In this document: positions 46,253-56,922 of the stretch, piece after piece
Position numbering within the stretch: position 1 is the stretch's first letter
Layout: each line of letters opens with the position of its first letter
Source of the DNA: JBBRHQ01 sp963725315
GTDB taxonomy: Bacteria; Actinomycetota; Thermoleophilia; Solirubrobacterales; 70-9
Direction: 5' to 3'
Length of the DNA: 64,000 nt
NCBI GenBank assembly: GCA_963725315.1
Contig: CAVRYA010000005.1
Coordinates: 189,663-253,662, forward strand
Made by a program: the position numbers and the translations under genes
The notes under the pieces: model-generated
Seen by the model: only the letters and a program-made list of their open reading frames with translations
Database searches by the model: none
What the model was told of the DNA's origin: nothing

Positions 46253-47565
46253 GCGCCCGCAACCGCGAGCTCTTCGCGCTGATCCCCGTCGCGCTGCTCC
46301 TCACCGCGGGCTTCACCGCCGTCTTCGCCCAGGATCGCACCCAGCTCGGCAACCTCAGCCTGATCTACGGCGCCTACTTCCTCGCCGTCTGCCTCGCCAC
46401 TCACATCTACCTGCGGATCCGGCTGCCCGACGCCGATCCCTACCTCTTTCCCCTGGTCGCCCTGCTGACCGCGATCGGCCTGGTGATGATCTACCGGATC
46501 GACGACGGCCTGGCCCGCGACCAGGCCAACTGGTTCGTCCTCGGCCTGGTGCTCTTTGCGCTGACCATCCACTTCCTGCGCGATTACGAGGTGCTGGAGC
46601 GCTATCGCTACACGATCGCCGGGATCGGCCTGCTGCTGTTGCTCGCTCCCCGCCTGCCGGGAATCGGGCAGCAGGTCAACGGTGCCTACCTCGGGGTGAA
46701 GATCGGCCCGCTCGCCTTCCAGCCCGCGGAGTTCTCGAAGATCTGCATCGTCATCTTCCTCGCCAGCTACCTGCGCGAGCATCGCGAGGTGCTGATCGTC
46801 GGCGCCAGGCGGGTCATGGGGGTCACCCTGCCGCCGCTCAAGCACCTCGGACCGCTGCTGGTCGTCTGGGGAGCCTCGATGTTCATGCTGGTCTACATCC
46901 GCGATCTCGGCAGCTCGCTGATGTTCTTCGCCGCATTTCTGGCGTTGCTCTACGTCGCCACCGGCCGCTTCTCGTTCGTGGTGATCGGCATGGCGCTGTT
47001 CCTCGCCGGGGCCTGGTTCTTCGCCTCGACGGTCCCGCACGTCCACGACCGGGTGGAGATCTGGCTCGATCCCTACCAGCACCCGACCACGACCGGCTAT
47101 CAGATCCTCCAGTCGATCTTCGCCCAGGCTGACGGGGGTCTCTTCGGCAAGGGGTTCGGGCAGGGGCTGATCACGATCCCCGGCACAGACAACGCGCTGC
47201 TGCCCGCTGCCCAGACGGACACGATCTACTCGCTGATCGTCAACGAGATCGGCCTGTTCGGCGCCTGCGGGCTGATCCTCGTCTACCTGCTGGTCACCGC
47301 GCGCGGCTTCAAGATCGCGCTGATGGCCGACGACGGCTTCTCGAAGCTGCTCGCCGCCGGCCTCACGGCGGTCTTCGCGATCCAGGCCTTCGTGATCATC
47401 GGCGGCGTCACCAGGGTGATCCCGCTGACCGGCGTCACGCTGCCCTTCGTCAGCTACGGCGGAAGCTCGATCGTCGCCAACTTCGTCCTCCTGGCCCTGC
47501 TGCTGCTGATCTCCGACCGAGCGAGGCGGGAAACGCGCCGCGCTGCCTACCCGCTCGGCCAGTGA
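46249..47565 (+). CDS. rodA: SEDS glycosyltransferase (FtsW/RodA/SpoVE)
   Basis: The intact 438-aa protein has about ten membrane helices and the SEDS signatures: GAYLGVKIGPLAFQPAEFSKI, IRDLGSSLMFF, GYQILQSIFAQADGGLFGKGFGQG, LPAAQTDTIYSLIVNEIGLFG and LTGVTLPFVSYGGSSIVANF. SEDS proteins polymerise lipid II together with a class B PBP, here encoded next with overlapping stop and start. The rodA assignment follows the actinobacterial operon; ftsW is possible by sequence. Confidence 0.93.
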   Translation: MSARNRELFALIPVALLLTAGFTAVFAQDRTQLGNLSLIYGAYFLAVCLATHIYLRIRLPDADPYLFPLVALLTAIGLVMIYRIDDGLARDQANWFVLGLVLFALTIHFLRDYEVLERYRYTIAGIGLLLLLAPRLPGIGQQVNGAYLGVKIGPLAFQPAEFSKICIVIFLASYLREHREVLIVGARRVMGVTLPPLKHLGPLLVVWGASMFMLVYIRDLGSSLMFFAAFLALLYVATGRFSFVVIGMALFLAGAWFFASTVPHVHDRVEIWLDPYQHPTTTGYQILQSIFAQADGGLFGKGFGQGLITIPGTDNALLPAAQTDTIYSLIVNEIGLFGACGLILVYLLVTARGFKIALMADDGFSKLLAAGLTAVFAIQAFVIIGGVTRVIPLTGVTLPFVSYGGSSIVANFVLLALLLLISDRARRETRRAAYPLGQ

Positions 47566-49046
47566 ACGGCCAGATCACAAAGCTCTTCGGACTGATGGTG
47601 ATCCTCTTCGCGGTCCTGGTCGGCTTCACCAGCTACTGGGCGGTGTTCGACGCCAAGGCTCTGAAGGAGAAGCGCGCCAACAAGCGGCCCCTGCTCGAGC
47701 AGCAGCAGATCCGGCGGGGAAGGATCCTCGCCTCCGACGGGACCGTGATCGCCCGCTCCGTCCCCAAGGGCCACGGGACCGGCCTGCGCTACGTCCGCCG
47801 CTACCCGGAGGGCGCGCTGTTCGGCCACCCGATCGGCTACAGCTTCGTCCAGCAGGGCGACTCGGAGTTCGAGAAGTACCACAACGACGAGCTGGTCGGA
47901 AACGACTCGGAGTTCGTCTCGATCCTCGACGAGCTGCGCGGCCGCAAGCAGGAGGGCAACGACATCGTCACCAGCATCGACACGCGCTGCTCAGAGGGTC
48001 GCTCTCGACGATCTCAGCGCCGCCGGCTTCGGCGCGGTGGTCGCGATCGAGCCGAAGACGGGCAGGGTGCTGGTCAACGCCAGCAACCCGCCGTATGACC
48101 CGAATCGTGTGCCAGAGCACCTGAACATCGCTGAACAATGACCCGAGCTCGCCGCTGGTCGACCGCGCCACGCAGGGCCAGTACCCGCCCGGCTCGACCT
48201 TCAAGGTGGTGACCGCTACCGCCGGGCTCGACAGCGGCACGATCACCCCCGATACGCCGATCAACTCCCCCGGGATCCTCGATGTCGAGGGGACCGCGTT
48301 GCACAACGACTTCGATCAGGACTTCGGCTCGATCGGGCTCGACACCGCGCTGACCAACTCGGTCAACACCTACTTCGCCCAGCTCGGGGAGAAGGTCGGC
48401 GAGGACACCCTCTTCAAGTACATGAACGCGTACGGCTTCAACGCCAAGCCGCAGATCGACCTGCCCTCCGACCAGCTCTCGGTCAGCGGCATCTTCGACG
48501 GCGGCAGGCTGTTGAGCTCGAACGACCCGGTGGACATCGGGCGGGTCGCGATCGGCCAGGAGCGACTGCTGGCGACGCCGCTGCAGATGGCCGAGGTGGC
48601 GGCGACGGTCGCCAACGGCGGCGTGCTGATGAAGCCGCAGATCTGGGACAAGGTCGTCGATCCCGACGGGCGGCTGACCAAGCGGATGGAGCCGAGCGAG
48701 CAGTCGACGGTGATGAGCCGCGAAGACGGCGGACGAGCTCAACACGGCGATGCAGGGCGTGGTCAGCGGTGGCACCGGGACAAACGCGGCGATTCCGGGG
48801 GTGAGCGTCGCCGGGAAGACGGGGACCGCGGAGACACCGTTCAACCAGGCCTGCGGGGGCGGCACCGACCAGAACCAGGCCTGGTTCATCGGCTTCGCGC
48901 CGGCCGAGGACCCGAAGGTGGCGATCGCCGCCAGCGTCGAGTGCACGCCCCAGTTCGGCAACGACGTCGCGGCGCCGATCTTCAGGGACGTGGCCGAGAG
49001 CATCCTGGCGGGGGGGGCCCGGCATCGGGCGGGGGCCAATGGCTGA
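47562..49046 (+). CDS. pbpA: Class B penicillin-binding protein (frameshifted)
   Basis: The transpeptidase has an N-terminal membrane helix (LFGLMVILFAVLVGFTSYWAVFD), a PBP dimerisation-like part (RRGRILASDGTVIARS), and after shifts near 47990 and 48130 the transpeptidase domain: SxxK PPGSTFK, SxN in LTNSVNTYF, KTG in VAGKTGTAE. Another shift is near 48720. About 495 codons, normal for PbpA. It is the natural partner of the SEDS protein before it. Its 3' end overlaps pknB by 8 nt. Confidence 0.92.
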
Positions 49047-50935
49047 GATCGCCGAAGGCTCGGTGGCCGGGCGCTACCGGCTTCTCGACCGGATCGGCTC
49101 CGGCGGGATGGCCGACGTCTGGCTCGCCGAGGACACCCACCTGCAACGTCGTATCGCGCTGAAGATCCTCCACAAGCGCTTCGCCCAGGACAGGGAGTTC
49201 GTCGAGCGCTTCCGGCGGGAGGCCGAGGCCGCCGCCTCGCTCCAGCATCCCGAACATCGTCGCCGTCTTCGACCGGGGCGAGATCGACGACACCTACTTC
49301 ATCGCGATGCAGTTCGTCGAGGGCCGCTCGCTGAAGGAGCTGATCGACGCCGGCCTGACGCCGCAGCAGGCCTCGGCTCTGGTCATCCAGGTCCTCGAGG
49401 CGGCTAAGTTCGCCCACCGCCACGACGTCATCCACCGCGACCTGAAGCCGCAGAACGTGATCGTCGACTCCGAGGGGAGGGCGAGGGTCACCGACTTCGG
49501 CATCGCCCGGGCCGGGGGTCTCGGAGATCACCCAGACCGGCTCGGTGATGGGAACCGCCCACTACCTCTCGCCCGAGCAGGCGCAGGGCCTGGAGGTGAC
49601 CGCCGCCTCCGATCTCTACTCGGTCGGAGTGATCCTCTATGAGGCGCTGACCCGACGCGTCCCGTTCGAGGGCGAGAGCGCGGTCGCGGTGGCGCTGAAG
49701 CAGGTCTCACAGGCCCCGCTCCGCCCGAGCGCGATCAACCCGGCGGTCTCCCCGGCGATGGATGCGGTGGTGATGCGAGCCCTGGAGAAGGACCCGGCGC
49801 GCCGTTTTCACGATGCCGACGCGTTCATCGCGGCGCTGCGGGCCGCCCAGCGCGACGCCGGCGGCCCCGGCGACGGAACCGATTCGTTCGCGCCGCTCCC
49901 CCCCGTGGTTGCGCCGCTGCCCGCCGACGCGGACGCCGAGGGCGAGGAAGATCGCGAGGAGGAGGAGCGAAGGCGCCGCCGCCGGCGCTGGATCCTGATC
50001 GGGATCGCCGCCCTGCTCGGTGTCCTCGCCGGCCTGGCGCTGACCCGGGGCACCACCACGGATGTTCCCGACGTCACCGGCCTGCCGGAGCCGATCGCCA
50101 AGAACAACCTGGAGAGCCAGGGGTTCAAGGTGGTCGAGACGACGACCCGGGTGGGCAGGAAGGGCTACGTGCTCGAGCAGAATCCGGTCGGCAACAAAGA
50201 GGCCTCGCTCGACTGCGCCCTGCTCACCTTCTTCTGCAGCAAGCCGACGATCACGCTCTCGGTCAGCGAGGGGCCCGGCAGCGCCGCCGTCCCGGACCTG
50301 CGCGGGCTCTCCCGCTCGCAGGCCAAGAGGGCCCTCGAGAAGAGCGGGTTCCGGGGCGCCTTCGTGACCGGGCCCTCGGGCTCCGTTCCCGAGGGTGAGG
50401 TGATCTCGACCGACCCGCTCGGCGGCACCAGCGCCAAGCGCGGCTCGCTGGTCACGGTCACCGTCTCGAGCGGGCCGCGGCAGGTCTCGGTGCCAGCGGT
50501 CGTCGGCCGCAGCTCGGATGCCGCCAAGCAGGCGATCCGCGGGCGAGGGCTCAACTACTCGGTCAGCTTCGAGCAGAGCGGGAAGCCGAGCGGCACGGTG
50601 CTCTCGCAGTCACCGGACGCCGGCACCCGGGTCGCGGTCGGCGATAGCGGTCGCGATCGTGGTCTCCCAGGGAGTCCAGAAGGTGAAGGTGCCGAACGTG
50701 ATCGGCGACCTACGCTCCAGCGCGGTCTCGACCCTGCGGGGGGCGGGCTTCTCGGTCACAGTCAACCTCCAGGACACCAGCGTGCCGCAGCAGGACGGCA
50801 GGGTCACCGACCAGTTCCCCGCCCCGGGCTCGGCGCAGGCGAAGGGCACGCGAGGTGACGATCTTCGTCGGGAAGCTGACCCCGCCGCCGACCACCCCAA
50901 CCTCTCCGACCGCGACCACCCCGACGACGCCGTGA
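49039..50935 (+). CDS. pknB: PASTA Ser/Thr kinase PknB (frameshifted)
   Basis: The kinase domain reads RIGSGGMADVWLAED, ALKILHKRF, IHRDLKPQNVIVD, VTDFGIARAGG and MGTAHYLSPEQAQG across shifts near 49250 and 49515. A basic stretch and one membrane helix (WILIGIAALLGVLAGLALTRG) lead to four external PASTA repeats starting VPDVTGLPEP, VPDLRGLSRS, VPAVVGRSSD and VPNVIGDLRS, with a Pro/Thr tail. PASTA repeats bind muropeptides or lipid II. Further shifts at about 50645 and 50855. The TGA overlaps the ddl GTG (GTGA). Confidence 0.93.
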
Positions 50936-51901
50936 GGGTCGCGGTGCTCTCCGGCGGTCGTTCGAGCGAGCACGACGTCTCGCTCCGCTCCGGGGCCTCG
51001 GTCGCCGCGGGCCTCGCCGAGGCCGGGCATCAGGTGACCGAGGTGCTGATCTCCCCGAACGGGGAATGGAGCAGCGGGGGCGAGACGATCGAGGTGATGC
51101 CGGGCGCCGGTCTGCTTGGCGTCGAGGTGGTCTTCCCTGTGCTCCACGGCCCGTTCGGCGAGGATGGCTCGGTCCAGGGCCTGCTCGAGTGCCTCGACGT
51201 CCCATATGTCGGCTGCGATGTCCTCTCCTCGGCCCTCTGCATGGACAAGCTCACCCTGAAGCGCCTGTTCGCCGAGCGGGGGATTCCCCAGGTCGACTTC
51301 GTCGCGGCCGGCGAGCCGGGCTGGCGCGAGCAGGCCGCCGGAATGGGCCTGCCGCTCTGGGTCAAGCCCTCCCGGCTCGGCTCGAGCGTCGGGATCAGCA
51401 AGGTGGCTTCGTCCGAGAGGGAGCTGGACGAAGCGGTGGCGCTCGCCCGCCGCCATGACCCGCAGGGTGATCGTCGAGGCATCGGCGGGCGGTCGCGAGG
51501 TCGAGTGCTCGGTGCTCGGCAACGAGCAGCCCGAGACGTCGCAGCCGGGGGAGATCGTCGCCCACGCAGACTGGTACGACTTCGAGGCCAAGTACTCAGA
51601 GGGCGGGATGGACCTGGTCGTCCCGGCGCCGATCGGCGAGGAGGCGATCGGGCGGGTCAGGAAGCTCGCCGCCCAGGTCTTCGAGCTCGCCGGCTGCAGC
51701 GGCCTGGCGCGCTGCGACTTCTTCATCGAGCCCGGCGGCGAGATCCTCGTCAACGAGATCAACACGATCCCCGGCTTCACCGAGACCAGCGTCTACGCGA
51801 AGCTGTTCGAGGCGAGCGGCATCCCCTACCCGCGCCTCGTCGACCGCCTGGTCGAGCTTGCCCTCGAACGTCACCGCAGCGCCCGCTCCTACGAGTTCTG
51901 A
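50932..51901 (+). CDS. ddl: D-alanine--D-alanine ligase (one frameshift)
   Basis: The canonical ligase for the peptidoglycan D-Ala-D-Ala end. VLSGGRSSEHDVSLRSG, FPVLHGPFGEDGSVQGLLECLDVPYVGCDVLSSALCMDK, LWVKPSRLGSSVGISKV, VEASAGGREVECSVLG, FIEPGGEILVNEINTIPGFTETSVYAKLFEASGI are all present. A shift near 51460 separates the halves. About 322 codons. Co-transcription with pknB is odd but fits a cell-wall operon. Only 10 bp separate it from the convergent kinase gene. Confidence 0.94.
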
Positions 51902-51911
51902 GTGCGGGCCC

Positions 51912-53438
51912 TCAGTCGAAGAGCCGCGCGTCGGTGATCTCGACCCGGTAGCCGTCGCTGACCGGAGTCAGCTTGGTGATCCAGAGCAGGTAGTCGCGGA
52001 ACTTCCGCCGCGCCGTGTCCAGGGCGACCGTCTGGTTGGTCGCCATCCCGGCCTTCTCGCCCACCGGCGTCCAGCCGCCGAGCGGGTCCGAGGCGCTCGG
52101 CGCCGGAGCTGAGGGGGCGCCGTAGACCTGCAGATCCCAGCCGCCCTTGGCAGACCGCACCTGCAGCGACTTGGCAGCGGCCGGCGCCGCGGTCGTCAGA
52201 TAGATCCCGACACCCTACTTGCCCTCGGGGAAGTTGGTGTCGTAGGTCTCGGTGGTCCAGGCGCCACCGGTGATCGCCGGGTTGTCGTCGATCGCCTTCG
52301 AGGTGAGCTCGGGGTGCTCGCCGCTGTCTCCCAGCGGGTCGTAGTCGGTGGCCGAGGTGACCTTGATGGGCGTCATCCCGCCGCCGGCGCGACCGCCCGC
52401 GCCGGCCCCGCCCCCGCCGAACCAGCCGCTGGAGATCCCGTATACGAGCGCCAGGACGATCGCCGCCAGCACCAGCAGCAGCCCGAACGCCGACCACGAC
52501 CAGCGGAAGCCGCGGGCCAGCCGCCGACGCGGGGGTGGCACCGCGTCGAGGACGCTGGTCGCCTCGCCGCTGGTCGAGCCCGCCCGGGCGGCCTCCACCT
52601 CGAGCGCCGTCTCGAGGTCGGCGATCATCTCGTCGATGTTCTGGTAGCGGCGCTCCGGAGCCTTGAAGGTCGCCCGTTCGACGACCAGGGCGGCCGCAGC
52701 CGAGATCCCCGGCCGGCGCCGCTGGACATCGGGCAGTTCCTCGTTGACGTGCTTCATCGCGACCCCGACCTGGCTGTCGGCGCTGAACGGCACCTCGCCG
52801 GTCAGCATCTCGTAGAGGACGACCCCGAGCGAGTAGATATCGGAGCGGGGGTCGGCCCCCTGGCCCATCGCCTGCTCGGGCGCCACGTAGTCGGTCGTAC
52901 CCAGCACCCTGCCGGTCGCCGTGAGGCCGGCCTGCTCGAGCTGGCGCGAGATCCCGAAGTCGGTCAGCTTCGCCCGCCCCTCGGCGTCGATCAGCACGTT
53001 CTGGGGCTTGACATCCCGGTGGACGAGCTGCCGTGCGTGGGCGAGGGCCAGCGCCCGGGCGACCTCGATCGAGTAGGCGAGGGCCTCCTGGGCGTCGAGG
53101 GCTCCGACCCGGGCGATCCGCTGCTTCAGGGTCTCGCCCTCCACGTACTCGAAGACGATGTAGGGGTGGCCGCCGTCCTCCCCGGCGTCGATCACCGCGA
53201 CCACGTTCGGGTGGGAGATCTTCGCCACCGCCCTCGCCTCCTGGCGAAAGCGCTGCAGCTGGTCGGCCTGCTCCGACATCTCCCGGTGCATGACCTTGAC
53301 CGCGACCGGGCGGTCGAGCGTCTCGTCGCGGGCCAAATACACGGTGGACATGCCGCCACTGCCGAGCTTCGCCTCGAGCCGGTAGCGGTCCGAGAGAACC
53401 GTTCCGATCATCTGGGCTGAGGTCGAGCGAGTGTTCAT
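51912..53438 (-). CDS. Ser/Thr kinase with extracytoplasmic C-terminal domain
   Basis: Kinase domain (residues ~15-280): LGSGGMSTVYLARD, VAVKVMHREM, HRDVKPQNVLID, LTDFGISRQL, LGTTDYVAPEQAMGQG. A juxtamembrane linker, a helix (WSAFGLLLVLAAIVLALVYGI) and a Gly-rich spacer follow. Then comes an external domain (DYDPLGDSGEHPELTSKAIDDNPAITGGAWTTETYDT ... GWDLQVYGAP ... YLLWITKLTP ... YRVEITDARLFD), which looks like a discoidin/galactose-binding-type beta-sandwich. One shift at 52215 (apparent TAG) interrupts it. PASTA repeats are absent, so the ligand should differ from that of PknB. Confidence 0.87.
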
Positions 53439-53464
53439 CTGCGTGGGGATATTGTCAGCGGCCC

Positions 53465-54343
53465 GTGTCGGTAGAGGTTCGCTACTACACAGATCCTGCC
53501 TGCTCCTGGTCGTGGGGTGCGGAGCCCAAGCTTCGCAGGCTGATGTGGGAGTTCTCCGGGGAGCTCGATTTCCGCTGGATCATGGGCGGTCTCGCCCGCC
53601 GGTTCGGGCCCGAGTACCGCGACGAGGAGGGCTCGATCGGCTCCGGCCCGAGCTGCTTCGCCGACCTGATGGCGCACTGGCTCAACGTCGGAGGGGAGAC
53701 CGAGATGCCCTCCGACCCGAGAATCTGGACCGAGTGCCCGCTGTCGAGCACCTACCCAGCCTGCATGGCCGTCAAGGCGGCCTGCGAGCAGGGCCCGGAG
53801 GCCGGCTACCGCTATCTGCGAAGGCTGCGCGAGGGGATCTTCATCGAGCGGCGAAAACTCGATCACGCCGAAGCCCTCTCCGCCGAGGCGGGCCCGGCGG
53901 GGCTCGACAGCGAGCGCTTCCGGCGCGACCTCGACTCGCATGCGATCCTCGAGGCCTTCGGCGCCGACCTCGACGAGGTCCGCGACGTACCCGAGTCGGC
54001 GCGGATCGAGGGGAAGATCCGCACGACCGAGGGCCGCGAGCGGGTCAGCATGCCCTCGGCCGTGTTCATCGCCGCCGATGGCTCCCGCCATCCCGTCTGG
54101 GGCTGGAAGCCCTTCGAGGACTACCGCGAGGCGGCCGTGGCGGCCGGGGCCGGCCCGGTCAACGAGGGATCGCTGGGACCGCTGGAGGCGATCGAGCGCT
54201 TCGGACGTTTGACCACCAAGGAGGCCGAGGTCCTCAGCGGCCACCCGGGCCCGTTGATCTGCGCCGAGCTCTGGAACCTCGCCAAGGATTGGCGGCTGCG
54301 GCCGGTGCGGGCCCTGACCGGGACGATCTGGGAGAAGGCCTGA
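53465..54343 (+). CDS. DsbA-family thioredoxin-fold protein
   Basis: The intact 292-aa protein begins VEVRYYTDPACSWSWGAEPKLRRLMWEF: a beta strand and the active-site-like DPACSWSWG, in which only the first Cys of a CxxC is kept. Helical insertion and the C-terminal strand VSMPSAVFIAADG with the cis-Pro position follow. This resembles FrnE/SpxH-like DsbA-family members rather than a thiol oxidase. No signal peptide, so it is cytoplasmic. Function unknown. GTG start, divergent from the kinase with 26 bp between starts. Confidence 0.8.
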   Translation: MSVEVRYYTDPACSWSWGAEPKLRRLMWEFSGELDFRWIMGGLARRFGPEYRDEEGSIGSGPSCFADLMAHWLNVGGETEMPSDPRIWTECPLSSTYPACMAVKAACEQGPEAGYRYLRRLREGIFIERRKLDHAEALSAEAGPAGLDSERFRRDLDSHAILEAFGADLDEVRDVPESARIEGKIRTTEGRERVSMPSAVFIAADGSRHPVWGWKPFEDYREAAVAAGAGPVNEGSLGPLEAIERFGRLTTKEAEVLSGHPGPLICAELWNLAKDWRLRPVRALTGTIWEKA

Positions 54344-54364
54344 GCAGCCGCAATCGGGGAGGGG

Positions 54365-55033
54365 CTAGCCCGCGCCTCCGCCGGCCCGCGCCTCCGGCCA
54401 CTCGCCGGAGGCGGCGAAGGCGGCGCTGACCGCCTCGACGACGGCATCAGGGGCCTTCGCCGGGGAGCCGGCGTCGTATGGGGGCTGCGGGTCGTACTCG
54501 ATCGCCAGCTGGATCGCCTGCGCCGCCTCGGGGCCGAGCTCGCGCTCGACCAGTCCGAGGGCCATGTCGATCCCGGCCGACACCCCGGCGGCGGTGATCA
54601 GCTTGCCGTCCTCGACCACGCGCTCGGGGCTCGGCTTGGCCCCGAACTCACGCAGGCGCTCGAGGAAGAGCCAGTGGCTGGTGGCGCGCTTCCCCTCGAG
54701 CAGGCCGGCCGCCCCGAGGACGAGCGAGCCGGTGCACACCGAGGTGGTCCAGCGGCTGCTCCGGTCGACCGAGCGCAGCCAGTCCAGCACCCGCTCGTCG
54801 CTCAGCAGGGCGCGGTTCCCGGCTCCGCCTCCGACCAGAACGATGTCGGGCTCGGCCACCTCCTCCAGCTCGCTGTCGGCGATCAGCCCGACCGCCCCGC
54901 TGTCGGCGCGCTGCACGCCCGCCTCGGGCGCGACGAAGGTGACCTCCCAGCCGGGCACCGAGCGCAGCACCTCATAGGGGCCGATCGCATCGAGGACCGT
55001 GAGGCCCTCGAAGATCAGGATCGCGGTCTGCAC
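54365..55033 (-). CDS. DJ-1/PfpI family protein
   Basis: The intact 222-aa protein has the class I glutaminase-like fold: AILIFEGLTVLDAIGPYEVLRSVPGWEVTFVAPE, PDIVLVGGGAG and the nucleophile elbow TSVCTGSLVLGAAGLLEGKRATSHW (Cys about residue 99), then AAGVSAGIDMALGLV. Similar to isonitrile hydratase-like or AraC-linked DJ-1 proteins. The ligand is unknown. Nine nt upstream lies the purM stop, so it may end the dedA-uppP-purM unit. Confidence 0.9.
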   Translation of the reverse strand: MQTAILIFEGLTVLDAIGPYEVLRSVPGWEVTFVAPEAGVQRADSGAVGLIADSELEEVAEPDIVLVGGGAGNRALLSDERVLDWLRSVDRSSRWTTSVCTGSLVLGAAGLLEGKRATSHWLFLERLREFGAKPSPERVVEDGKLITAAGVSAGIDMALGLVERELGPEAAQAIQLAIEYDPQPPYDAGSPAKAPDAVVEAVSAAFAASGEWPEARAGGGAG

Positions 55034-55042
55034 GGGAAGATC

Positions 55043-56050
55043 CTAGCCCGGGCGCCTTCGCACGCTGCCGGCGCGGCCGCCGGCGCGGCCGATCGTCCTC
55101 GCCGCCGGGTAGTGGGAGCGGAGCAGCTCGAGGGCCGTCTTCTCGTCGGCCGCGGCGACCAGGCAGCAGAAGCCGCAGCCCATGTTGAAGACCTCGTACA
55201 TCTCCTCCTCCGGCACCGAGCCGAGATCTCGGATCAGCTCGAAGATTGGCTGCGGCTCGAGTGGATCGTCGATCTCGTATCCGACCTCGGCCCGCAGGCG
55301 CAGCAGGTTGCCCAGCCCGCCGGAGGTGATGTGGGCCAGCCCGCGCACCTCGACCCCCGAACCCAGCAGCTCCAGCACCGGCTTGACGTAGATCTCGGTC
55401 GGCTCGAGCAGGACGTCGGCGAGCGGCCTCCCGAGCCGCTGGTCGTCGAGTGGGACCCCATCCAGGGCCTGCCGCGCCAGGGTGTAGCCGTTGGAGTGAA
55501 GGCCGGAGGAGGGGAGGCCGATCACGGGGTCCCCCGGGATCACGGCCGAGCCGTCGACAATCGCGTCGAGAGAAACTGTTCCGACGCAGGCGCCGGCGAG
55601 GTCGAGGCCGGAGATCATCTCGCCAAGCTGGGCCAGCTCGCCGCCCGGTATCTCGATCCCTGCCAGTTCCGCGCCGCGCGCCAGCCCGCGGCCGATCTCC
55701 GCGCAGACCTCGGGGTCCGCCCGGTCCACGGCGATGTAGTCGAGCATCGCCAGCGGCTCGGCCCCGACGCAGACGACGTCATTGACGTTCATCGCGATGC
55801 AATCGATGCCGACGGTGTCATAGCGGCCTGTCTGCTCGGCGACGAGCAGCTTGGTCCCCACCCCGTCCGTGGACAGCGCGATCCCGGTTCGGGCATCGAG
55901 CCTGATCACGCTCGCATAGTGGCCGGGAAGCGGGACCTGGCGGGACTCGCCGGGGCCTCCCGCCCGCAGGGCTTCGACCAGACGCCCGACGGCTTCGTCG
56001 GCGACCCCCTGGTTGACCCCCGCCCGTGAGTAGGCGTCCCCGTCGCTCAT
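55043..56050 (-). CDS. purM: Phosphoribosylformylglycinamidine cyclo-ligase
   Basis: The intact 335-aa AIR synthetase of purine synthesis has YSRAGVNQGVADEAVGRLV, LSTDGVGTKLLVA, DTVGIDCIAMNVNDVVCVGAEPLAMLDYIAVD, GLPSSGLHSNGYTLAR, AHITSGGLGNLLRL and MYEVFNMGCGFCCLVA. All catalytic and ATP segments are in place. It overlaps uppP (ATGA). Being the only purine gene here, it is detached from any pur operon. Confidence 0.96.
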   Translation of the reverse strand: MSDGDAYSRAGVNQGVADEAVGRLVEALRAGGPGESRQVPLPGHYASVIRLDARTGIALSTDGVGTKLLVAEQTGRYDTVGIDCIAMNVNDVVCVGAEPLAMLDYIAVDRADPEVCAEIGRGLARGAELAGIEIPGGELAQLGEMISGLDLAGACVGTVSLDAIVDGSAVIPGDPVIGLPSSGLHSNGYTLARQALDGVPLDDQRLGRPLADVLLEPTEIYVKPVLELLGSGVEVRGLAHITSGGLGNLLRLRAEVGYEIDDPLEPQPIFELIRDLGSVPEEEMYEVFNMGCGFCCLVAAADEKTALELLRSHYPAARTIGRAGGRAGSVRRRPG

Positions 56051-56922
56051 CGAGTCGCGCTGGGGGCTGTCGGGGCCATCGGCGCCGATTCAACATCAGC
56101 CGGCGGTCGGCGCGCCCGGCTCAGGCGGTGGAGGACCAGGGCGGCGAGGCCGAGCCGGTAGGCGGCGTATGGCCACAGTGCCCGGTCACGCTCGACCAGG
56201 CGTATCAGGCCCTGCGAGGCGAGGGTCGAGGCGAAGGACGCCGCGACGCCGATTCCCAGCGGGCGGCGGATGCCGAGCCGGCCGCGACCCGAGGCCAGGC
56301 GGGCGCCCTTCAGCAGGCTGGCGCCGACGATGATCGGCAGGGCCACGGTGCGGGACAGCAGGTTCGCCTGGTCGCGGGAGAACTGCCGCCAGCGGGCCGC
56401 CGCCAGGGTGGCCCCGTTGCGGGAGATGCCCGGCGCCAGCGCCGCCGCCTGGGCGAACCCGAGCGCCAGCCCGTCGAGCGCTCCGGCCTCGCCACGCCCG
56501 CGCCGCTGCGGGCGGCGGTCGGCGAGGAGCATGATCGCCGCCCCGGCGATCAATCCCGCGGCGGTGGCCCGGGGGCCGCCGAGGCGCCGCTCGATAGGCC
56601 GCTCCCAGAGATATCCAGCGATCGCCGGGGGCAGGAAGGAGAGGAGTAGGACCGAAGCCCGGCGCGGGTCGAAGGCCCGCAGCTCCTCGGCGATCACCCG
56701 GCGCTGCCCGAGCAGCAGCGCCGCCGCAGCGCCCGCGTGGAGGGCGACCTCGAAGCTCTTGCGGACCTCGGGGTCCAGCTCCTCCCAGTCCCACCCGGCG
56801 AGCCAGGGGATGAGGACGATGTGGGCCGAGCTCGAGACCGGCAGGAGCTCCGCCGGGCCCTGGACGATCCCCAGCGCGACCGCTCGGCGCGCCGGTATCC
56901 CAGCTCCGCGGGCCTCGCTCAA
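56047..56922 (-). CDS. uppP: Undecaprenyl-diphosphatase UppP/BacA
   Basis: The 291-aa integral membrane enzyme recycles undecaprenyl diphosphate, the lipid carrier of wall and capsule synthesis. The two family motifs are IVQGPAELLPVSSSAHIVLIPWLAGW (Glu and Ser-rich loop) and PGISRNGATLAAARWRQFSRDQA (Arg-containing loop), with the usual hydrophobic helices between. Divergence from the textbook sequence (PAELLPVSSSAH for TEFLPISSSGH) is moderate. The TTG start overlaps the DedA stop (TTGA). Confidence 0.88.
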   Translation of the reverse strand: MSEARGAGIPARRAVALGIVQGPAELLPVSSSAHIVLIPWLAGWDWEELDPEVRKSFEVALHAGAAAALLLGQRRVIAEELRAFDPRRASVLLLSFLPPAIAGYLWERPIERRLGGPRATAAGLIAGAAIMLLADRRPQRRGRGEAGALDGLALGFAQAAALAPGISRNGATLAAARWRQFSRDQANLLSRTVALPIIVGASLLKGARLASGRGRLGIRRPLGIGVAASFASTLASQGLIRLVERDRALWPYAAYRLGLAALVLHRLSRARRPPADVESAPMAPTAPSATR

